A model generated the notes under the pieces. The model saw only the letters and a list, made by a program, of their open reading frames with translations. It searched no databases and was not told where the DNA came from. From Dioscorea cayenensis subsp. rotundata (taxonomy: Eukaryota; Streptophyta; Magnoliopsida; Dioscoreales; Dioscoreaceae): a stretch of 64,000 bases of DNA. Both the position numbers and the translations under genes were made by a program. Below are positions 33,346-45,825 of this stretch, in pieces; the stretch's first letter is position 1, and every line of letters begins with the position of its first letter. Location of the stretch: contig NC_052489.1 in the NCBI RefSeq assembly GCF_009730915.1, positions 23,057,916 through 23,121,915 on the forward strand, given 5' to 3'.

Positions 33346-36300
33346 TGTCACGCCCCGGCCCTAAAGCCAGGCCCGCTGATAGATCGGCCGCATCCAACGG
33401 GGCTGGGCCCCACTGGGTGCAAGGCTTCAGATTTGACCTGGTCAGAGTCAACCCTATCATGTAGAACAGGGAACAATATAAAATGGTACAGAAATATAAC
33501 ACAGGTTTACGCATACAAGAATCCAAAGTACAAATACAGGTTAATAAAGATTTACAAGAAATGACAACCCTAGTGGATCCATCCTAGCACTGGCTGAACA
33601 ACAAGGTCTTAAGCACAACCTAAGAGTTGAGTACCTGAAAAGATAGAAGAAGAGAGGCTGAGTAACACGGTTACTCAGTGAGTGGGGCGAAAACATGAGA
33701 AAACTCACAAATACCAGCAGAATACGGAAATTGGTTATCAAAACATTACCAAAACATAACACTTTCCAGACATACTAAAATAGGAATTTCAGAAGTGGTA
33801 ATAATAATAGTAAATAAATGAAAGTCAAATAGCAGAATGATAGTGGAATGAAGATACAGAAAATGCTCAAAATACAGACAGACTAATAATAGAACAAAAA
33901 TACAGAAAATGATCAAAAGACAGAGAAAGTCAAAAATACAGAAAATACGCGAAAACAGACGTGTACATCTCCCTGACTAATAACAGAAATCAATAGCACG
34001 AGGCTGGATGTTCGACTGTGAAGTCAGAACAGAACAGAATAGAATATCAACAGCCGAAGCCGGATCTACGTCGCAGTCGGGGGGTAGCGCTACTACAGAA
34101 AACATGTGCACATGGCTAGGACTTACTCCTCCTAGCTGGGTGAGCCAGAAATAGAGATGTACTAAAATCGCAGAAACACAGAATACAAACAGAAAATATA
34201 CCGAATAAATAATGCGAGAACAAAATAAATGAATAAATAAATAATCATACACCAAAAACACAGAGTACAAGTTCAGAAATTGTAAATTCACAAGTTCACA
34301 TAAACTCCGAAATACTGATAAATTCCAATACTTCGCTTCAGAAACAAATAACTAGATAAACAGAATAAATTATATAAAAGTAAGCAAAATGATACAATAA
34401 ATCGTTCAAACAAAACATCATAATCGAAATACAGAGTACTCACAAATAAAACCCAGTTACCCACACGAACGGACTACAGAATTTCAGAATCCCAGATTAG
34501 TGAGGAAAACCGGACGAATTTTTAAGATAACAAATCACTAACAATGAACAATAATCTAGGCAAGGAATAAAATAAATACTGAGTATAAGATCAGTGATAA
34601 TATGAAAGTAGGTTCCAGGGACATGGTAAAATACACTGAGTAAAACCAAGTGGTAAATGGGAGTAGCTCCACCCTTCCTCAACAACATAAGCCCGCCCAA
34701 GTAAAATCGCCAAGTCCCTCTATCAGACTTCAATTGTAATGAATAGCCTATCATTATTCTCACAAACTTGCAAAGATTAAACTAAAGGTTTAATCGCATA
34801 CTTTAACTTAACATTCTCTAATAAACTTCCATCCTCATCTTCTAATTCTATTAACCCCCAAAAAGATGTTCCATCTCTATTACACTACCAAATCCACTTC
34901 ATCAAGGAGATCTTTCAATTACACACACCCTGACTCACAAATCACCACATCTCTTGTAATTAAAATCCTTTGAACCCAATTATATAAATTCACCATAAGA
35001 ATTGTCTCAACAAAATCTAACACTCCTTATATCAAAATCAAAAAAATTTCTTGAGACCAAAATGACATCACATTCCCATATAGATAATGCATCAACTCAC
35101 ATAAAATTCAATAATTAACATTTCCAAGGTTTAAATCGATCGATTCGTATAATAGACCTCCATATTAAATCACCTTAACATTACAGAATTAATACCAAAC
35201 AAATATTTAACTCCGGAACAAAATTTAAGAAAAAGAGTCATCGTTACAGTAATGCTACAGTACTTTCGGGATTCATGTGGCCTATATGGTTGCCTGCATA
35301 TGCCCCAATTAATCCCTGATTTCACTATTTACTCCTCCAAATGATCTCAAAAGATATCATGGAGTATGTAACTCAATCATATTTGCAAAATTCTATGAAA
35401 CTCCTTTTACTCAAAATAATTGCAATTTGACTAACTTTCTTTACTCAACTACTAAATGTAGACGTGGACTCTTTAGCAGTATTTCTCTTCATAAATCACC
35501 AATTATTCTAAATCATACTTCTTCCAATGCAAGCGTACACATTTCCATCTTCCGCCATTGTAATTCCATTCACGAAGTCACCAATAAATTCCTTTATTTC
35601 CTTCACATATACATCCCAATAAACATAAGTCCTACAACTTCCATACAACACAAGTTTGCCAACATAAGCCAAGTATACAGGCTCAAAGACCCAAAATTTA
35701 GGCTCAAACCCCTTAGTATTATTACCTCATCATCATTAACCTTTTCAATGACTTAACCCTCTCCAACTTACACATCTCCAACACCTTCTTCTTTAATTTC
35801 TACCATCATACATAATTACACTTCCTTTAGTCGCACTCCTACTTCACTAACATCTTCTTTTATCAACATTTGGCACACTTAGTCGATCAATGATCACATT
35901 AAATACTCAAGAGCATTTCATCAAACATCTCACATGCAATGACTAACTTTCCACACATCACTTCTAACAATATATAAGAATACATCCAATTTACAAAAGT
36001 CTTTAATCAAGTATTTTTGCTTAGCCCAAAATGGAAAACAATCACCCCATTAATACAAGAGGTCCATAAACTAATCTTGGCTTAGATAACAACCAATCAA
36101 ACTCCCAAAAGCTTTAAACTTAGCAAAATATAAAGTTGGCAACAAGTAGAGAGTGCTTTATATCAACAAAGTGAGTTTAAGACCAATAAATCAACAATGA
36201 GGTAGAAATAAGAAACAAAACTCTTGATGTCAAAATAAATCAACAATAACATTCAATCCTCCCAATTAAATAAGATATGGATTCCAACAAGACAAAACCC

Positions 36301-36723
36301 AAGCTTGGAGGATCATCCAAATTCACAACAATTCAAGCAAATGAAGCACATAAAAACTTAAAGAGATAATTAAAGGTTGGTTAGCCCAGTCACCTTGCCA
36401 TCTTTTCTTCTCATCCTCTCTACTTCTACTAATCTAAGGAAAACAAGAGGGGAACAAGAAGAACACAAGGCCTAAGTTTATTCTAAGGTTATGAACAAGA
36501 ACACAAAATGAAAATTAATGTAAACAAAAATTACTTACCTACCTTTAACCATCAAAAGCAAGAAGAGGAGAAGTAAATGGCTAGGGTTTCCAATAAGCAT
36601 GAATGGGAAATGGAAGGGAAGGGCTGAACTTTTAAAAGGAAGAAAAAATATTTTCGGGTTGCTACAGTGATAAGCTTTTAAAAGTGCTACAGTAACAGGC
36701 CCACAATCAGCTGGGTTATAACA
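33346..36723 (-). mobile_element. Solo LTR of a Gypsy element, 3.38 kb, perfect GTATA target duplication
   Basis: Starts TGTCACGCCCCGGCC (plus-strand reading) and ends GGGTTATAACA. It is flanked on both sides by GTATA (33,341-33,345 and 36,724-36,728). There is no coding interior, hence a solo LTR. By homology to the full-length element's LTRs (38,321 and 45,826) it lies in minus orientation. It shares their first ~120 bp and the palindrome-ended module but differs strongly elsewhere, so it is a related family and not the same one. Confidence 0.85.
33963..34162 (-). repeat. Conserved LTR module, copy 2
   Basis: Bounded by GTACATCTC and GAGATGTAC. Internal GGGGTAGCGCTACTAC and ACATGTGCACATGGCTAGG blocks are shared with the modules at 38,829 and 46,334. 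Confidence 0.8.
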
Positions 36724-36728
36724 GTATA

Positions 36729-37400
36729 TATGTACTAGAATCATCAGGCTAATATACGTAATGCTTAGCTATTTGATTTGCAGGCCTTTTTACAAAGTGT
36801 AACCTTAATATCTCCAAAAGAAGCGATTGAAACCAAACATTCTCCCATCACAATGGCTTTATGAAATCACTTACTGTTGTAAATTTTCACAGAGAACCAA
36901 TCACAAGAGTTAAAAGTTTCTCAGAGAACCAATCAGAGGGAAGTTCACACTCCAGCAAACCATGGTTTAGATTCATTGAGAATTCTCCTTTTAAAGTGTT
37001 ACAAAGCACACATAAACTAAGATGTTGACATTTCAACAAAACAAAGTACACATCACCATGCTGCCCACACTACTGAGCATGGATCCACTACCCGTGCATA
37101 ATTATAACTAGATGAATTAACCAACTAAGACACAATCAAAACACCCTCTAATAAGATAACACATTAAGCTGTCAACGAGGCGGTCATCAAGCTTCGTCAG
37201 CATTCAGCATCCTGATAAAAGTCTTCAAGCATCCCCAACACTTATCAGTCAAACCTGAAATTAATAGCTGTGAATCCAATTCAACCATCTAGACATTTAT
37301 ATCCACTCCAGACCAACTTAATTACATTATCTTTAATGTTAGACTATTATTAAATTAATAATTAAAAAAAATAGCTATTGCTACAATATATATCTTCAAC
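36729..37400. other. Intergenic, no supported gene
   Basis: AT-rich. A direct repeat (AGAGAACCAATCA.A) occurs at about 36,892 and 36,934. From about 37,408 the 3' flank of F-box copy 3 begins. Confidence 0.45.
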
Positions 37401-37959
37401 AAAAAATGGAAGTTTGATTAGTTAATTTACACACCTCCAGCCAAAGAATTCAAGGAAGTAAACGCAATATCATATATGTGCAATCATTTTGAACTAAAGA
37501 AATAGTGATGAAGAATTCAGTACTAAGATAGAGTCGTTCAAATATCATATAATTGCGCAACATCAAGCTATATATATATATATACAACCCATCCAGCAGG
37601 ACTATCTTTAAGAAACAGAGCCTTGAGAATCTTTAGCCGCTCAAGATGATCATCACTCAATTAAAGAAGTAACCATTTTATGTATCCCTCAACAACCTGT
37701 AAGAAAAAATTATTGGAAAACAATCAATATATAACTAATTAATTAATAGCATCCCTGCCATGATTTATTTCCTACATATCAGTCATTAGAATGAATGGAA
37801 ACTCAGATAAATAAGAGAAAACATCATGAATTTAAGGACTTAAACACCATCATATCAGTTTTCAAACACATCTAAACAAAAATAAAGAAAAAAGAGAAAA
37901 GGAGCATGAACAGCTTGAGTATATGCCATGCATGCATTAATCGTGATTACGTGCGTACC

Positions 37960-38320
37960 TCATTCCAAAGACTTATTCAGAACTGGAGTAATCCAACCAG
38001 CGGCTACCCTATGTTGACCATGATCCTTCCTTATGATGGACATAATACGCCCATGATGAGAACTATCATAGACAGAGAATGCATCAACGTTTTCAGGGAG
38101 GTAACAGAGAAAAGGATGGAAATCCAACAATCTCTCTGGTGGAACGAACACCGGGAGACTATCTCCCAAGAAAAGCACATGTTCGCCGATCTCAGGCAAA
38201 ATCTGGAGCAATCCATTCTCAAAATCCACTTTCAAGAACTCATACTCGTGTCCACTATTAAGTCTAGAAATAGCCACAAGGAGATCACCAGAGAACTCAA
38301 CCAAGAACTCCCAAGTTAGC
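37960..38320 (-). pseudogene. F-box copy 3, 3' part (downstream of the retrotransposon)
   Basis: C-terminal third of an F-box/DUF295 gene. It reads from LTWEFLVEFSGDLLVAISR through YEFLKVDFENGLLQILP and LSVYD-like FSVYDSSHHG to AAGWITPVLNKSLE and a stop. The frame is open and lines up with residues ~232-353 of copy 2. A few bases near the end differ, so the last residues change. Its 5' two-thirds lie at 48,480-49,185, beyond a 10-kb element. The 3' flank (37,408-37,960), with the conserved 3'-UTR exon, matches copy 2. Confidence 0.92.
38316..38320. repeat. Target-site duplication TTAGC, left
   Basis: Identical to 48,480-48,484. In intact copy 2 the same TTAGC occurs once, inside the codons for E-V-L. 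Confidence 0.95.
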
Positions 38321-40974
38321 TGTCACGTCCCAGCCTCACAGCCGGGCCCATGGACAGATCGGCCACATCCATTGGGACTGGGTCCCACTGGGTGCAAGGC
38401 CTCAGATTTGACCTGGTCAGAGTCAACCCTAACAAACTGATAAAAATATAAAACAAAAAGCACAAATGGAATACCAGAAACTGAAATACTACAAGTATAG
38501 GCTTTAGAAGCCCTACAGAATTCAAATACACCCCAACAGTTTCCAAAACACAGATACAGTCAGAGTACAAGTCTTACACTCACAGGAAAAGGGTAATAAA
38601 GAAATACTAATAGAGTAGGCAATACGACTCCCAGACACCCCCCCGATCCTAGCCTTGATCTTCTCCTGCGAGAACAGAATTCACAGAATGCATGAGCCAC
38701 AAGGGCCCAGTAGGATCGCAGAAACACAGATAAAGCGGATGTTGCAAAATAATAGATCATAAATTATACAGAATGCAGAATATAGACATAATCCAAAATA
38801 CGAAAAAAATACGCAGAAAACAGTCATATACATCTCCCTGGCTAATAACAGAAATCAACAGCGCGAGGCTGGATCATCGACGGTGAAGTCGGAACAGAAC
38901 AGAGTATCAACAGCCGAAGCCGGATCTTCGACCGCAGATCGGGGGTAGCGCTACTACGTGAAAAACATGTGCACATGGCTAGGGACTTACTCCTCCTAGT
39001 CAGGGCGAGCCAGGGAATGGAGATGTACAAAAAGCCGTAGAAAAAAATATGGAATACTGGACATAAATACTAATTAAATGATGCAAATAAATAAATAAAT
39101 AAATAACAAGCAAGTAAATGAGTAATTAAACCAAACTATAAAAAAATTAAGGAAATAACTTAAATATATAATAATTTGTCAGAAGTACGAAATTTGCGGG
39201 TGCGAGAGCCTACCTGGCTCCAAGCTACAGAGTTGGGTCCACCCAGTCCCGCGAACTAAGGCTCGCTACCAAAAATCTAACCAACAAAAAGCTATACTTA
39301 GAATTTAGCCTTTGGGTCGGGCCTATCTACAACTAAGGTCCCGAAGAAAGAATTTACAATTATTGCAAGATAAGACAAGCACGAGTCAAATACCTATGTC
39401 TATAAATAATAACCTGATATCGTAGTTCAAGGGTGGCAATTAAAATTCCAACTATCAAAAATACAACATATATGACTATGTAAATATTCACATAAATGAG
39501 ACGATTAATCATGCTTCTAGAAGCCACAAACAAGTGCACGGAACCTACGAGTGGAAGATAATTAAGCAAATAGAAATTCCGTAAACATGCTTACAAGTGC
39601 TTGACTAGGTTTAGATGACAAGTTAATATCAACAATGGCCTATAACAAAGCACTTAGGGTCTAGAAGGTCTTAGAGGATTAAATAATACAAATCAAAGTC
39701 TCATGCAAAAACCAACCTCACATAATGACCAGCTTTTAAACACCATTAAAGTTAAATTAAGGACATCATATCAATGAATAAAGTAACACAAATCCAAACA
39801 AACCCCAAGTTTAGACAAAGAAAAAAATTCCAAATAAACTAAAAGCATCAGTCGCTACCATCACAATTAAATACATAACAAAACTAATAAGCTATCAAGA
39901 TAAGATTACAAGAAGTCAAGCTTAAAACCAAGGTGTGAATAAAATCAAGCAACTCGAATCTAATGGTCGCACACTCAAAGCTCCAAATTGCAAGCATGAA
40001 AAGCTGTCCCTTAAAATAGCTAAGCAAGGATCTAACAACAACAACCAAGGTTTACACTCACTTACAACATTAACAAAGCTAAAACAAGGATTTAGAAGAC
40101 ACGTGAACAGGTAATCCGAGAACTCAACTTAGTTTGCGACTTAACACCACCACAGCTTTACTGACTCTCTACTAAAAATTAAGGGGGTTTAAAACTAACA
40201 AAACAATAAAAAGCAGTCAAGCTTTTTAATAGAATAAAAATCATCAAAAGGTTAAGGTCCCATGCCTTACCATTTACACATACAAGATACAAATAAACAC
40301 ATATACTCACAAAGCATGATTATCAAATGAAACCCTCCAAAGTTTAAGCATGTTGCAAAAAGATTAACCAAACCGAACACAAACAACAACGAGTTAAGCT
40401 TCAAGGATGCAAGAACTAAGCTTTTAAGCTTACAAGAATTCCAACAAGATTAGTATTCTTCTAAACAAAAAGGTTAGGGTGCAGGCCACAACAAGGCATG
40501 GAAGCAACACAACAACCCACAAGAACACTCACAAACCAAGCATAGAAGGGGGATCTAACAAGAAGCTTAAACCACAAACACCCTAGATGCTAACCTGAAG
40601 CTTGATGAAGAGAGAAAGCGGTGAATCTTCACCTCCTTCGCATGCCGAACTCAAGCAATGCGACTCGACCTCCTCCTCACGGCTGGTTTCTTCATCCGAG
40701 TTCAAAGGAAGCTTGCCACCTCTTCAGTCCGAACTCAAAGAAAGGTCGCTAAATAGAGGAAGGAGGAGAAGAAGATGAGGAAGAGGAAGAGTGCCTCTCC
40801 CACCAACCATGACAAGACCCGAAGCTTCACGGGAGAAGGAGCCAGTGGGTGAGAATCAAGTTTGCAGAAAGCAACGAGTGTCGAGAATCCCCATAACTAG
40901 TCAAAGCAGATCAAAGGGAAGTAGGAATGTCTCTGGTCAACCTGGTCAACATGACCAAGGTTGCAAACATTACA
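38321..40974 (-). repeat. 3' LTR of the full-length Gypsy element
   Basis: 2,654 bp. In plus-strand reading it starts TGTCACGTCCCAG and ends CAAACATTACA. It differs from the other LTR mostly by 1-2-base indels. Confidence 0.95.
38829..39027 (-). repeat. Conserved LTR module, copy 3
   Basis: Bounded by TACATCTCC and GGAGATGTA. Contains two ~50-bp subrepeats starting ATCAACAGC and GGGGGTAGCGCTACTAC. Confidence 0.8.
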
Positions 40975-40987
40975 ATCTCCCCTCCTT
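40975..40987 (-). other. Polypurine tract of the Gypsy element
   Basis: AAGGAGGGGAGAT on the minus strand, directly against the 3' LTR. This is the expected plus-strand priming site. Confidence 0.85.
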
Positions 40988-41015
40988 AAAAGGAGTTTAG
41001 TCCTCTAAACTCACC

Positions 41016-43451
41016 TTACGAGTCGGGGAACAACTCGGGATAACGCTCCCTCAGATCGGCCTCTCGCTCCCAAGTAGCTTCATCACTGGAGTGGTTACTC
41101 CATCTGACTTTGATCAATGGAACCACACGATTTCCCCGCTGTTGCTCTTTATATGCCAGAAACTCCACTGGTTGCTCTTCATACGACAAATTCTTCTGAA
41201 GCTCCACTGGTTCCTGCTGAATGACATGCGATGGGTCTGACAGATATTTCCTCAACATAGAGATATGGAACACATTGTGAACCTGCGCTAGGTCTGGTGG
41301 TAAGGCCAAGCGATAAGCAACAACTCCAACTCGCTCCACAATCTCAAAAGGTCCGATGTAACGGGGGTTGAGCTTCCCACGCTTTCCAAATCTCACAACA
41401 CCCTTCATAGGAGATATCCTCAGGAAAACTGAATCGCCAACCTGAAACTCTAGGTCTGAGCGGCGCTTGTCTGCATAGCTCTTCTGCCGGCTCTGAGCAG
41501 TCTTCAATCGCTCCCTAATTAGATTCACCTTCTCTTCTGCAATCTGTAACATCTCTGGACCCAACAACTTCCGCTCTCCCACATCACTCCAACACACCGG
41601 AGATCGACACTTCCGCCCATAAAGAGCCTCGTACGGTGCCATCTGAATACTCGCCTGGAAACTGTTATTATAAGCAAACTCCGCCAAAGGCAAATAGCGA
41701 TCCCAAGAATCAGAAAAGTCAAGGGCACATGCCCGAAGCATGTCCTCCAGAATCTGAATAGTCCTCTCAGACTGGCCATCTGTCTGTGGATGAAATGCTG
41801 TACTGAATGTCAATCTGGTACCCAGAGCTGACTGTAGACTTCTCCAGAACCTTGAAATGAACCTCGAATCACGATCGGATGTGATCGACACAGGAATGCC
41901 ATGCAGCCGCACAATCTCCCCAAGGTACAACTCAGCTAGTTTCTCAAGACCCAAACCAGGTTTTAGAGGCAGAAAGTGTGCTGACTTGGTTAGGCGATCC
42001 ACAATCACCCACACAGACTCATGCTTCCGCCGAGTACGGGGCAACCCAGTCACAAAATCCATCGTGATGTGCTCCCACTTCCACTCTGGTATCGGTAACG
42101 GCTGAAGGTAACCGGCTGGTCTCTGATGCTCTGCCTTTACCTGCTGACAGGTAAGACAGTGGGCGACGAAAGTAGCTATTTCTCGCTTCATGTTGTTCCA
42201 CCAGTAATGTTCCTTAAGTCCTCTGTACATCTTCGTACCTCCAGGATGGATCGTGTAGCTCGAGTAATGGGCCTCCTCCAGAATATCTCTCTTCAAACTA
42301 GGATCATCGGGTACGCAAACTCGGTCTCCAAATCTGATGGTACCATCCTCATGCACTCGGAACTGAGATATCTCTCCTTCTTGAAGTTTAGCACAGATTT
42401 CTTGCAATTTGGGGTCCTCCATCTGAGTCTCTTTGATCCTCTGCAGCAAATTCGGTCGGATGTGCATGTTGGCCAGACTAACCCCAGAGTTTGGCGTGAC
42501 AACCTCCAACTCGAACCTTCTCATCTCTTCCAGAAGTGGTTTCTGCTCAGTCAAATCCGCGGCGGTTCCATAATTATGTCTCCTGCTCAGTGCATCAGCC
42601 ACTACATTGGCTTTGCCTGGATGATAGTGAACACTAAGGTCATAGTCCTTGATCAGCTCCAACCACCGCCTTTGCCTCATGTTCAGCTCTTTCTGAGTGA
42701 AGATGTACTTTAGACTCTTATGGTCTGTGTACACTTCACAAGACTCTCCGTACAGGAAATGCCTCCAGATCTTCAGCGCAAAAACAACTGCTGCCAACTC
42801 TAGATCATGAGTGGGGTAATTCTCCTCATGGGGCTTCAACTGCCTTGAAGCATAGGCAATAACTCGACCATTCTGCATCAGAACATACCCCAAGCCTGTC
42901 TTACAAGCATCACTGTAGATCACATATCCACAACCACTTTCTGGCAAGGCAAGGATTGGTGCAGATACGAGCCTACGCTTCAACTCCATGAAACACTGCT
43001 CGCAAGCTTCAGTCCAAGTAAAACGGGTACCCTTTCTGGTCAGTCTCGTCAAAGGTGCTACTAGACGAGAAAAGTCCTGCACAAACCTCCGATAGTAGCC
43101 AGCTAAACCGAGAAAACTCCGAATCTCCCTGACCGTGCTCGGTCTCTTCCAGTCCACGACTGCTTCCACCTTCTTGGGATCCACAGAAACACCATCTTTG
43201 CTGATGACGTGGCCCAGGAAAGCCACACTATCGAGCCAGAAGTCGCACTTGGAAAATTTGGCATACAGCTCATGATGTCTCAGTGTCTCCAGTACCAACC
43301 TCAAGTGCTCCACGTGCTGCTGCTTGCTCTGCGAGTAAATCAGTATGTCATCAATGAATACAACCACAAATCGATCTAAGTAGTGTCGAAACACCCTGTT
43401 CATCAAATCCATGAATACTGCGGGGGCGTTCGTCAGACCAAACGGCATCAC
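41016..43451 (-). CDS. pol: Gypsy Pol: RT (C-terminal part), RNase H, integrase, chromodomain-like tail
   Basis: An 811-codon open frame that begins inside RT ([13 protein letters not shown]), so it is a segment of a longer polyprotein. RT active site: FIDDILIYS, about residues 36-44. RNase H at about 150-300 ends DALSRRHNY. The integrase has the HHCC zinc site (H-x4-H ... C-L-T-C, about 395-440), then the D-D-E core ([25 protein letters not shown]-x-QILED). It continues through the GPF/Y module ([12 protein letters not shown]) to a chromodomain-like end ([14 protein letters not shown]), which in chromoviruses guides integration to chromatin. The catalytic residues I can check are present. 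The frame break lies upstream, at 43,451-43,640. Confidence 0.93.
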   Translation of the reverse strand: MMPFGLTNAPAVFMDLMNRVFRHYLDRFVVVFIDDILIYSQSKQQHVEHLRLVLETLRHHELYAKFSKCDFWLDSVAFLGHVISKDGVSVDPKKVEAVVDWKRPSTVREIRSFLGLAGYYRRFVQDFSRLVAPLTRLTRKGTRFTWTEACEQCFMELKRRLVSAPILALPESGCGYVIYSDACKTGLGYVLMQNGRVIAYASRQLKPHEENYPTHDLELAAVVFALKIWRHFLYGESCEVYTDHKSLKYIFTQKELNMRQRRWLELIKDYDLSVHYHPGKANVVADALSRRHNYGTAADLTEQKPLLEEMRRFELEVVTPNSGVSLANMHIRPNLLQRIKETQMEDPKLQEICAKLQEGEISQFRVHEDGTIRFGDRVCVPDDPSLKRDILEEAHYSSYTIHPGGTKMYRGLKEHYWWNNMKREIATFVAHCLTCQQVKAEHQRPAGYLQPLPIPEWKWEHITMDFVTGLPRTRRKHESVWVIVDRLTKSAHFLPLKPGLGLEKLAELYLGEIVRLHGIPVSITSDRDSRFISRFWRSLQSALGTRLTFSTAFHPQTDGQSERTIQILEDMLRACALDFSDSWDRYLPLAEFAYNNSFQASIQMAPYEALYGRKCRSPVCWSDVGERKLLGPEMLQIAEEKVNLIRERLKTAQSRQKSYADKRRSDLEFQVGDSVFLRISPMKGVVRFGKRGKLNPRYIGPFEIVERVGVVAYRLALPPDLAQVHNVFHISMLRKYLSDPSHVIQQEPVELQKNLSYEEQPVEFLAYKEQQRGNRVVPLIKVRWSNHSSDEATWEREADLRERYPELFPDS

Positions 43452-44540
43452 CAGAAACTCATAGTGACCATACCGTGTGCGGAAAGCACTCTTCGGGACG
43501 CCCCTCGCCCTCGATTCGAACCCCGATGATATCCAAATCGCAGATCAATCTTGAGAAGACTTGAGCTCCTTGCAATCTGGGTCCAGGAGATCATCAATCC
43601 CTCGAGCAAAGGGTATTTATTCTTGACCAGTCACCTTGTTTAACTCACGGTAGTCAATACTGCACCTCGAGATCCATCCTTCTTCTTGACAAACAGACCT
43701 TTGGGGCTCCCCAAGGTGACATGCTTGGCCGGATAAAACCTTTCTCCAACAGTTCCTCCAGTTGCTTCTTCAGTTCCTTCAGCTGGTGCCATCCGGTATG
43801 GTGCCTTAGATAAAGGAGTTGTGCCTGGAGCCAGATCGATGGCAAACTCCACCTCTCTCACAGGAGGTAACCCGGGAAGATCCTCAGGGAAAACATCAGA
43901 GAACTCGCTGACAACAGGTACATCTGCTACTGTGCATCCGGTGCGAGTGGCTTCCGAGACAGAGGCCAAAAAGCCAACGCAACCACCGCTGAGCAGCTTC
44001 TGAGCTTGCAAAGAAGAGATCTCTCGAGCTAGGGTGTACCCCTTACTGCCACTAAAGGTGAATTCCTCCTGGTCAGGAAAACAGAAATGCACATTCTTTC
44101 TGCGACAGTCCACTACAGCGAACACTGAGGAAAGCCAGTCCATACCGAAAATGATGTCGTAGTCTCGCAGCTCCATCAGGTGCAAATCGGCGAAAAGCTC
44201 ACGTCTTTCAATGACAACAGAACAAGCTGGTGCTAACCGATTAACGGTCCTCACCGCGCCAACAGGAGTGGCAACACATAGAACATGCAACAAATCCACA
44301 ACATGCAGAGAATTCTTGCGAGCAAAAGAAGACGATACAAAAGAATGCGTAGCACCAGGATCAAACAAAGCACAAGCATAGCAGGAATGTACTGAAACGA
44401 TACCTGCAACAACGTCGTGGGATGCCTCGAGCATCCTCCCCGTGTCAAAAGCAAATACTCGCCCCGAGTAAGCGGCCTACCACGGCTGCGGGCCGGGAAG
44501 AGGAAGAAGGTCGGGATCATCGTAGGCGCCTTTTCCCGCC
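43452..44540 (-). pseudogene. Gypsy protease and N-terminal RT, separated by frame breaks
   Basis: The open stretch 44,434-43,640 holds the aspartic protease (ALFDPGATHSFVS; the catalytic Asp and GA are present, with Pro after Asp). It continues with FGMDWLS and the start of RT (FSDVFPEDLPGLPPVREVEF, then FVKKKDGS). The frame is lost just before the YRELN motif. The following ~190 bases hold the remaining RT residues in shifted frames. A second break separates this stretch from gag near 44,434-44,540. Several of these look like single-base indels. Confidence 0.85.
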
Positions 44541-45686
44541 CTACCCTCGAGGCACTCTCTTGGGATCGGCTCGAGGCGCCCGTGTGTCGTGACCCTGTCG
44601 GGAGCGATCCAGGGGCCGCTCGACAGGTGCACTACGAGTCATGTCGCCTCCCTGGAGCCAAGGCGGACTCTGCGGGCACTGAGCAACAAAGTGGTCCATA
44701 CTACCACACCGATAACATGCGCCTGCCGCGCGTCGGCACTCCGCCTGAGAATGGCTCCCTCCACAAGTAGGACACTGAACAGCCTGGGTCACACTGCCAA
44801 AAGATCTCCTGCCTCCAGAACCTGATGACGAACTCGGGGGTCTGCTATACGGCTGTGACCGGTGCTCTCCTCTAGAATGCCCTGAGCTACTCCCGGAAGA
44901 CTGACTCTTCCGAGGGTTCTGGCGGTGCCGCTGGTGCTCGTGTCTCCCCTGGTCCTGCGTCTCCTGCCAGGTGATCTCCAGGTTCTTAGCAATATCGACA
45001 ATCTCAGCAAATGTCTGGTTCAGGAATGGTACAATGGCCCGCCGGATGTGGGTCTTCAAGCCATCTACGAAACGCCTAGACCTGCTGCTCTCATCCGACA
45101 CTAAGGTCGAAGCAAACTGCGACAGCCTATCAAACTCGGCCTCATACTCCTCCACACTCAAGGACCCCTGCTTCAGACTAAGGAACTGCCTCTCCATCTG
45201 CGCTCGCCGGCTCGAAGGGAAATATTTGTCGTAGAAAACTTTCTTGAACTGCTCCCAGGTCCTGAAGGAACTCTCCCCTTTGAGGCGTAGTTCATTCTCA
45301 AACCACTGCGCTGCACTGTCCCGCAGCATGAAAGTAGCCAACCTGACCTTGTCTCTATCTGGGCACTGCATAGCTCGGAAGGTCCTCTCTATCTGACTGA
45401 CCCAATAACCGGCTACCGTCGGGTCAGTGGTCCCTGAGAACTGTGGTGGTGTGTGCCGTCCGAACTCGGCCGATAAGTCTCGGCCACCTCTAGAAGTATG
45501 CTGCTGACGCTCAGCACGCAGCAGCAACATCATCTCCCTCATGATGTCGGTCATGGACGCAGGATTCGGTAGCTCTTCCTGCTGTACTTCCTCATCTGAT
45601 AGTTCAGGGGCCTCCTGCTCCGCTTGCATGGGCTCCGGGGGTGGGCTTGCAGGTCCTCTGCGAGGTCGCCCTCTACCCCTAGGCAT
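44541..45686 (-). CDS. gag: Gypsy Gag (capsid/nucleocapsid), 381 aa
   Basis: Starts MPRGRGRPRRG at 45,686, about 120 bp after the PBS. The retrotransposon Gag domain is at about residues 90-230 (WVSQIERTFRAMQC, AAQWFENELR, FKKVFYDKYFP, LKQGSLSVEEYEAEFDRLS). A Ser/Arg/His-rich linker follows, then a CCHC zinc knuckle near 330 (CYRCGSMDHFVAQC). It forms the virus-like particle that packages element RNA in the cytoplasm. The frame ends at PKRVPRG, short of protease, probably because of a frameshift. Confidence 0.9.
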   Translation of the reverse strand: MPRGRGRPRRGPASPPPEPMQAEQEAPELSDEEVQQEELPNPASMTDIMREMMLLLRAERQQHTSRGGRDLSAEFGRHTPPQFSGTTDPTVAGYWVSQIERTFRAMQCPDRDKVRLATFMLRDSAAQWFENELRLKGESSFRTWEQFKKVFYDKYFPSSRRAQMERQFLSLKQGSLSVEEYEAEFDRLSQFASTLVSDESSRSRRFVDGLKTHIRRAIVPFLNQTFAEIVDIAKNLEITWQETQDQGRHEHQRHRQNPRKSQSSGSSSGHSRGEHRSQPYSRPPSSSSGSGGRRSFGSVTQAVQCPTCGGSHSQAECRRAAGACYRCGSMDHFVAQCPQSPPWLQGGDMTRSAPVERPLDRSRQGHDTRAPRADPKRVPRG

Positions 45687-45806
45687 GATTCTGCAATTTA
45701 AAAGACAGACAGAACTTTAGAACAGGTTACACTACCCAACCCACTCTCAGAACGAACTCTCAAAGATAGACAAAGTTTAAATCAGTAGGGTGACGTCTAA
45801 CAATGT

Positions 45807-45817
45807 CTCTGATACCA
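45807..45817 (-). other. Primer-binding site, tRNA-iMet type
   Basis: TGGTATCAGAG on the minus strand, 8 bases inside the 5' LTR. It is the canonical complement of the initiator tRNA-Met 3' end used by many plant LTR elements. Confidence 0.9.
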
Positions 45818-45825
45818 CTTTAATC

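Noticed and set aside
42126-42713. Plus-strand 195-codon open frame inside the Gypsy element
   Set aside because: Antisense to integrase and RNase H coding DNA; composition mirrors the coding frame.
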